Source: Peromyscus leucopus
Taxonomy: Eukaryota; Chordata; Mammalia; Rodentia; Cricetidae
Direction of reading: 5' to 3'
DNA length: 64,000 nucleotides
Assembly (NCBI RefSeq): GCF_004664715.2
Contig: NC_051063.1
Location: 117,914,629 to 117,978,628 of the forward strand
Notes under the pieces: model-generated
Told to the model about the DNA's origin: nothing
The model's input: the letters and a program-made list of their open reading frames with translations, nothing else
The model's database searches: none
Shown: positions 57,500-64,000 of the stretch, piece by piece
Position numbering within the stretch: position 1 is the first letter of the stretch
How the letters are laid out: every line of letters begins with the position of its first letter
Program-made: the position numbers and the translations under genes

Positions 57500-59655
57500 T
57501 TGTTAATTGTATTCATTTATTTTACATTCTAACTGCAGGTTCCCTGACATCCTTTTCTCCAATATCTCCCCGTAACTCGACTCCGCCTCCTTCAAATCTA
57601 CTCATCCTCTGCTTCTGTTCAAAAAGATATAGGCCTCCTATGGGTATCAACAGAGCATGGCATATCAAGTTGAGGTAGCCTATGTTCTTTCCCTCGTATT
57701 AAGGCTTTGTCAGGCAACCCAGTATGAGAAACAGGTTCCCAAGTCCTATCAAAGTACCAACAACAGGTCCTGTTCCCACCTTTAGGAGTTTCACATGTAG
57801 ACCAGGTTATACAACAGTCACACATATGTAGAGACCTTAGCATCTCATCATGAGGGCTCCTTTGCTGTTGTTCCAGTGTCTGTGAGTGCTTATGTGCCCA
57901 GGTTACTTATGTCTGTGGGTTTTCTTTTGATGATCTTGCGGGACCTGCTTCTCACAATCCTCCCATCCTCCTTTCTGTAGAATTCCCAAAGCAGAGACCA
58001 GTGTTTGGCTATGAATCCCTGCATCTGCTTCCATTACTTACTGGATGAAGGTGCTCTGATGGCAACTGGCGTCCTCACCAATTTGATTAAAGGAAATGGA
58101 TAGCTTATGCTACCTATCACTATTGGTGGGATACTTATCTGGGGTTGTATTGTAGATTCCTGAGAGTTTCCATTACACCATGATCTACCTTACCCCAAAA
58201 TGCACCTCTATCAAGATATCTCTTTTATTAGTCACACCCAAACTGGATCACTCATGTTCACATCTCCACTCATTCCTAGTTTACCCAGGAGATACTTCCT
58301 AGGAAAATCTATGCATCTTAGTTCTTTGTGGGGACTTTCTTGTTACCTAGCATCTCTGGGGCTGTGGATTAGAATATGGTTATCCATTACTTTAGAGCTA
58401 ATATGCAATTATCAGCAAGTACGTAGCATATTTGTCTTTCTGGGTTTGGGTTATATAACTCAGGATGATTTTTTTTCTAGTTCCACACATTTAGCTTCAA
58501 ATTTCATGATGTCATTATTTTTAAAAGACAATTAATATTCCATCGGGTAAATATACCACCACACACCTATGAACACCTGATTTTTGACAGAGAAGCTAAA
58601 AATATACAATGGAACAAAGAAAACATCTTTAACAAATGGTGCTAGAAAAACTGGATGTCAAGCATTTAGATTAAAGCAAATATATCCATATTTTTGACTC
58701 TGCACAAAACTCATGTCCAAGTGCATCAAAGACCTCAACATAAATCCAGTTACACCAAACCTAATTAGAAGAGAAATTGAGAAACAACTTTGAAGGCATT
58801 GGCACAGGAAACAGCTTCCTGAATAAAAGTCTAGCAGCACAGACACTAAGATCAATACTTAATAAATGGGACCTCAGGAAACAGAATAGCTTATCTAAGG
58901 CAATGGACACTGTCAATAAGACAAAATACAAGCCTACACAAAGGTAAAAGATCTTCACTAACACCATGTACAACAGAGGGATGATTTCCAAAATATATAA
59001 ATAACTCAAGAATCTAGACATCAGAAAACTAAATAATCCAATTGAAAAATGGGGTAGAAACCTAAATAGAGAATTCTCAAGAGAAGAATCTCAAATGGAA
59101 GGGAAACATTTAAATAAATGCTTAACATCCTTAGCCAAAAGGGAAATGTAAATAAAAACAACTCAGATTTTATCTTATACTTGGCAGAATGGCTAAGACT
59201 TAAAACACAAGTGGCAGCTCATGCTGGAGAGCATGTGGAACAAGAACACTCTTCTAACTGGGTGATTGTGGTGCTCGCCTTTAATCCCAGTACATGAGAG
59301 GCAGAACCAGGGGGATCTCTGTGAGTTTGAGGCCAGCCTGGTGTACAAAGCAAGATCCAGCACAGGAACCAAAACTACACAGAGAAACCCTGTTTCATAA
59401 AAACCACACACAAAAATGTACACTCTTCTATTGGTGGTGGGAGTACAAATTCACACAGCCACTTTGAAAATCAACATGGTGTTTCTTCAGAAATCTGGAA
59501 ATTGATCTATTTCAAGACTCAACTACATCACTTTTGACCATATAACCAAAGGATGCTCAATCATGCCAGAAGGACACTTGCTCAACTAAGTTCATAACAT
59601 CTTTATTCATAATAGCCAGAAATTGAAGACACCCTAGATGTCCCTGTACTGAAGA
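57500..59655 (-). mobile_element. L1 with 5' inversion, block B copy (uninterrupted)
   Basis: Minus-strand 3' UTR and ORF2 end to about 58558, then plus-strand ORF2 ('cacctatgaacacctgattt' onward) to 'gaagaatgggtaaaa' near 59655. Shows the pre-insertion state of block A's copy, including the empty ERV site near 59478. A B1 at 59256-59402 lies within the plus part. Confidence 0.78.
59256..59402 (+). mobile_element. B1 SINE, shared with block A
   Basis: Paralogue of 16952-17098; ends 'gagaaaccctgtttcataaa'. Confidence 0.87.
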
Positions 59656-60340
59656 ATGGGTAAAAAAATAGTTTTAATAGCTAAACTGTTGAAGTATGAA
59701 ATTTCAGTTATCATATACTTTGCTTGGGTCATGTGACACAGATACACAACCTCAACATTAAGGTCATCAAGATGACAACAATATAACATAAGGAGAGTGG
59801 GTTGTGGGAAGGAACTCCACAGTGAGTGGTGAGACCTGTGATCCTGTCTCACTAGGCTTTACCTTTCCATTTTAGGCACATTTCAACATGATTACCATAA
59901 GAAGCAAGCCTTTAAAGCTTTAGAGTTTTGGAAAGAAATGATATCCAATCATAGCAACTTAATCTCATGTACAAAGTTTGGTAAAATGGCAGAAGGAAAC
60001 ATTGTTGCATTTTAATAATTTACATTAATATTAATGAATTGCCTTCAAAAAATTATATGCAAAATAGTGTTTGGTAATTTTCAGACAACATATGCCCATT
60101 GTATCCCAGTTGTAATAAGGGCAATAATATTAATAAGACCATCTACTCAGTAGACAAATCCTCAAAAATGCCTGAATTAGTATTTAGTCTTGTTGTATGA
60201 ATTATTTGACAAAATTTACTTAAGCATGGAAGTGTTTACTTTTTTTTCATAGCTTGAAGGTAATGTATGTCTTGGTTGGGAAGTCATGTGACCTGATCTT
60301 GAGTCAATTGGCTCTACCACATCTGTGGGCAGGAAAGCAA
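59656..60340. other. Intergenic DNA shared with block A
   Basis: Collinear with 23053-23750; no gene seen. Confidence 0.5.
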
Positions 60341-60419
60341 CCAATGACATTTTTTTGTTTTAGCCAAAACATAGGAATCACTGTGTAGTATCTTCAGAAT
60401 CCAGGCCCAAACTTCAAAG

Positions 60420-61150
60420 TGAGTATCTAACATAAGGAAAAATAACTCAAATTTAGAGTGGGGTGTCCTAAACTAATAGCTATAATATACACAGAAGTAA
60501 CATGGTCCAGAATTGTGTAGAATCTCTGCATGCTGCTTCCAACTTCCTGAGCATATATGCACCTTTCTCTTATTTGATAAGAACAAATGTCTCCTAATGT
60601 CCTCCAACCCTTGTGGCTCTTAGAATCTGTATGCCTCCACTTGTGTGGAATGCCTTGAGCTCTTGAGGAAGGGATTTGATGTAGCTCTCCAACTTAGCCT
60701 TTCTCTCCACAAAATGTCCGGCCACGGGTCTCTGTTTTTTTTTGCCCTTCTGCTGCTACAGGAAGCTTTTATGATGGTGATTGAATCAGACACTGATCCA
60801 TGAAGATAGCAGATTATCCCCAGGAATCATTTTATTGGTTTTCTTTTTAGACCAGTAGTTTTTGGTTTTACCCCTGGTTTCAGGGCCATCTAGCCTCAGG
60901 TCCTCGACTATCCATTCAGTGATGAGTGTGAGTTCCATAGCAAAAAGTGGTTCTTGGTCAAACCAGACATTGGTTTGCTATTTCCAAAATTCCCTGCCAT
61001 CATTGCTCTAGCATATTTTGCAGGCAGGGCACAATGTAGACAAAGGACTCTATTTTTATTGTAGGAGTGAATGGGTCTCTGACACCCATGACTACTTTTG
61101 GGATTCCCCCCCACTATAGGCTGCCTTGTCAAACTTCAATGTAATAATTT
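60420..61150 (-). mobile_element. L1 3' UTR fragment, minus strand (block B)
   Basis: Paralogue of 24770-25560. Confidence 0.6.
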
Positions 61151-61570
61151 TTCTTTACCTTATTAATTTTTTTATATTTGGTTGTTATCTCTTAGAAGAC
61201 TTTCTTTTCTGATGAGAGATATAAGGGTAGTAGTTCTGGAAGTAAGGGTAGGTGGAGAGAAACCAGAAGGAATACAGTGAGGGGAAATTATAATCAGGAT
61301 ACTTTGCATAAAAAAGTATATATATTCAATAAAAGAGAAAGAATAACCAGAAAAAAACTAGTAAAAGTTTATACATCATAATGTAATATTCTATATCTTC
61401 ACATAAAAAATGCCATAAGTTATGCAATACAACCTCAGTTTTCTCAACATTTATGAAATTCATGTGTAATTATTGTGGATAGTAGGGCAAGTTGACTCTT
61501 CTTTAATACTCAAGCTGTTATGGAGGAAGGATTTTTGAAATATAAGACAATGTCTAGGTTAGAGAACAAT

Positions 61571-61612
<42 letters not shown>

Positions 61613-62210
61613 CTATGTAACTGTACATGTGTATGTAAGTATGTGTTCATATGCATGGGTATCTGCAGTATGTGGAGGACACCATAGTACAGGGATGAGA
61701 AAAATGAGAAAATTTTCCTTTCTTAACACTATGTTTTTAGTGAAATAGAATAATACATTGCCCCTTCATTTTCTTTGTCCAGTCACTGTCACTCTTCTTG
61801 AGATCAAAATTTCAACTTAAGAGACTTTTAATTTTTTATTTTTGTTAAATATTGATGAATAGATGCCATGTAAACACAAAATACTTGGTCCAAAATGAAT
61901 TAATTAATTTTGTGTAAATTCCTCTTCATTACATATCAAATTAAAGTGAATTATCTTTTAAATACATGTCTACATAATCTCCACTGTAATGATTTAGTAT
62001 GCAACAAAACCTTACTGCATAAGTTAGCATGGAAAAGCTATATTAGATGTTAATATATAAAATTAGGCCTAATGCATATCTATTATCCAATTCAACAACA
62101 AGCATGGCTATAAAGAAGGAAACCAGCTTTAAGGGTATAATAATGTTAGATCACAATGTTTGGTCCATGAGAACTGAAGTGTGGGCCAAATTTTAAAACT
62201 CTGCTTTGTA
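61150..62210. other. 3' flank of V2R gene B
   Basis: Collinear with the flank of gene A; a candidate minus-strand AATAAA lies at 62217-62212. No other gene seen. Confidence 0.5.
61573..61610. repeat. (GT)n microsatellite
   Basis: 19 GT units; block A has only a short interrupted GT tract at this point (near 25900). Confidence 0.94.
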
Positions 62211-62322
62211 GTTTATTTTCTGCTTCTACTCATGGTACAAAATACATATTTTGATCTAAAATTAGAGACTAAAAATGTCAGGGTAGTCTTGTTGGAAAGT
62301 ATGTTCTAATGATAAAGCACAT

Positions 62323-63242
62323 CTAATGAGTTTTTTCAATTTTAAAATGCACATTCCTGAATATTTGAAAAGAAGTTCTCTCAGGTCTTAACAAAATAAT
62401 GAAGCACTTTGGAGCAAAGATGCAAAGAAGCAGCCCTGCACTGGAGGCCAAGATACAGAACACCTCCACTGCCACCATAGATTTGCCCTTGGTGCTATGG
62501 TATACAGGGAGGAATGTAACCCAGACACTACAGAACACCAGCATACTGAATGTCAGGTACTTAGCTTCATTGAATGTGTCAGGCAGATTTCTGGCCAAGA
62601 AAGCTACAGTGAAACTTCCCATGGCAATGGAGCCCAAGTATCCCAGAACACAATAGAAGGCAATAATTGACCCTTTGTTACAGACAATCAAAATGTGTTC
62701 TCTTTCAACTTGTATGTCAACATCAACAAATGGTGGGGAAGTTCCCAGCCAGATCCCACACAGAATCAGTTGAATCACAGTGCAAATTGGAATAATGAAG
62801 TTAGGTGCCCCTGACACCAGCAGCCACCTCATCCTTCTACTTGGAGTAGTAACCTTGAAGGCCAGTACTACTGTAATTGTCTTGGCCAAGACAGTAGAAG
62901 CAGCCACAGTGAACACCACAGCAAATATGGTCTGCTGCATGAAGCATGTGGCCATATTGGGTTGGCCGATGAAGAGCAAGGAACAGAGAAAGCAAAAGAT
63001 GAGGGAGATGAGTAGAACATAACTCAGAGCTCGGTTGTTGGCCTTGACTGTGGGAGTGTCCTTGTGTTTCAAAAAGACGCCCAGTACAAAAGCTGTGAGA
63101 ATAGAAAAACACAGAGCCAAGCAGGCTAGAGACATTCCCAAGAGGTCTTCATAACCCAGGAATGCCACTACTTTTTTGAGACAGTGATTTCCTTCAGGGT
63201 TGGCATAGTGATCATCAGGGCACTTCACACACTGATCCATGT
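62323..63242 (-). CDS. Vmn2r: V2R gene B exon 6: seven-transmembrane domain (gene continues past the right edge)
   Basis: 920-bp terminal exon of a second V2R, stop at 62325-62323, acceptor CTTATACCAG before ACATGGATC. Same length and phase as gene A exon 6, and open throughout. It starts DMDQCVKCPDDHYANPE and contains seven hydrophobic helices. It differs from gene A at about 22 of 306 residues, for example in helix 3 and the extracellular loop after PPFVDVDI. Exon 5 of gene A lies 2.1 kb upstream of its exon 6, so the matching exon here should fall near 65.4 kb, outside the window. Whether gene B is complete cannot be judged. Confidence 0.92.
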
Positions 63243-63645
63243 CTGGTATAAGAATAAATATATTATCAGGTTTAATATTTCTTAGTATTTTATAGGACAT
63301 ATTACATACATTAATGCTTTAAAAATTCTTCTGGAATTAGCCTTATTTTTTAAGTTGACAGAAAGTTAACATTTTTATTTAAGAATTATTATTAATAACA
63401 ATATCTAATTTTTAAGGCACAATTTTGAAAATCTGTCATTTATGTTAATCATTTACAGTCAAGACACTTTACTTGTTTGCCAGAATTAATTAGCACACGT
63501 CCGAATATTGTTTATACAATTAAACACCTTATTGAGTACAATAGAAACACATATCTATTCTTAGGAATTCAGTAGTTTATAAAGTACAAAATCATAAAAT
63601 TAGGTTTTTCCATATATATTATTGTCTGTACTACTGTACTACAAG

Positions 63646-63676
<31 letters not shown>

Positions 63677-64000
63677 GTAGTACTTCAAGGCAATTACTAT
63701 GTATCAATGGCCATTTGTACCTGCTTTTGTAATGAAACACAAACAACCCCATATATTGCTTAAAAGGCCACATGTATAATGTTTGGGAAAGGAGAAGATT
63801 CATGAACTATTTACCACCTAAAATCTCTACATGATAAGGGTATCACATTTATTAGTAAATTTTGTATGTATTTGCTAATAAACAGAATCTACCATTTTAC
63901 TAATTTCTGTAAGATTGGACCATGAATAGAAAAATATTTATTGAGAAAACATCATGGAAATACTTTCCATATATTTAAATTAAACAATTTTATTCATTTA
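63243..64000. other. Intron 5 of V2R gene B (partial)
   Basis: Collinear with the start of gene A intron 5 (27544-28220), with an (AT)n tract at 63646-63677 that gene A lacks. Ends inside the shared L1 3' UTR fragment. Confidence 0.6.

Noticed and set aside
57241..57678. 145-codon plus-strand frame rich in Phe/Leu/Ser
   Set aside because: Created by the (CTTT)n microsatellite and antisense L1 3' UTR.

Overview
The window looks like nuclear DNA of a rodent, most likely a cricetid (deer mouse, vole or hamster group). Evidence for this: B1, B2 and ID SINEs, many L1 copies, ERVK-type LTRs, long dinucleotide microsatellites, AT-rich intergenic DNA and vomeronasal type-2 receptor (V2R) genes. The B1 copies carry a variant 3' half (a 'ctaccaagtgagttccagg' phrase) that I associate with cricetids. 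A 2.8-kb LTR element at 45.7-48.5 kb has the size and LTR length recalled for Peromyscus 'mys' elements. The species is not proven.

The only real protein-coding loci are V2R pheromone-receptor genes, all on the minus strand. Gene A (26,624-40,908) can be assembled from six exons with canonical splice sites. Their lengths (197, 280, 807, 228, 124 and 920 bp) sum to exactly 852 codons, giving an apparently intact 851-residue receptor with signal peptide, Venus-flytrap ligand domain, nine-cysteine linker and seven-helix domain. Gene B is represented only by its intact last exon (62,323-63,242); the rest lies beyond the right edge. Between them is a decayed V2R pseudogene (45,450-54,243) that keeps exons 5, 4, 3 and 2. 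It has frameshifts and a lost splice donor, a retroviral insertion splits exon 3, and no exon 6 is visible. A second relic, an exon-2 fragment with intron-1 sequence, lies at 11,485-12,290.

Layout: 1-1.9 kb, degenerate class-I retroviral DNA. 1.9-11.5 kb, minus-strand L1 copies with a solo ERVK LTR and SINEs. 11.5-28.2 kb, duplication block A (V2R exon-2 relic, L1s, a nested ERV, then the 3' end of gene A). 26.6-40.9 kb, gene A with retroelement-filled introns. 41-45.4 kb, old L1 and microsatellites. 45.4-54.2 kb, V2R pseudogene with three LTR-type elements and a DNA transposon. 54-64 kb, duplication block B, collinear with block A and ending in gene B.

Blocks A and B are paralogous copies of one tandem-duplication unit (relic exon 2, intergenic L1s, 3' end of the next V2R). 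Insertions present in one copy only (an 875-bp LTR, a B1 and a 5.7-kb ERV in block A) postdate the duplication. An inverted L1 and another B1 are shared and predate it. I found no CRISPR, operon or other prokaryotic-type system, and no evidence of a new molecular system. The interest lies in the birth-and-death history of the receptor cluster and the nested retroelements.
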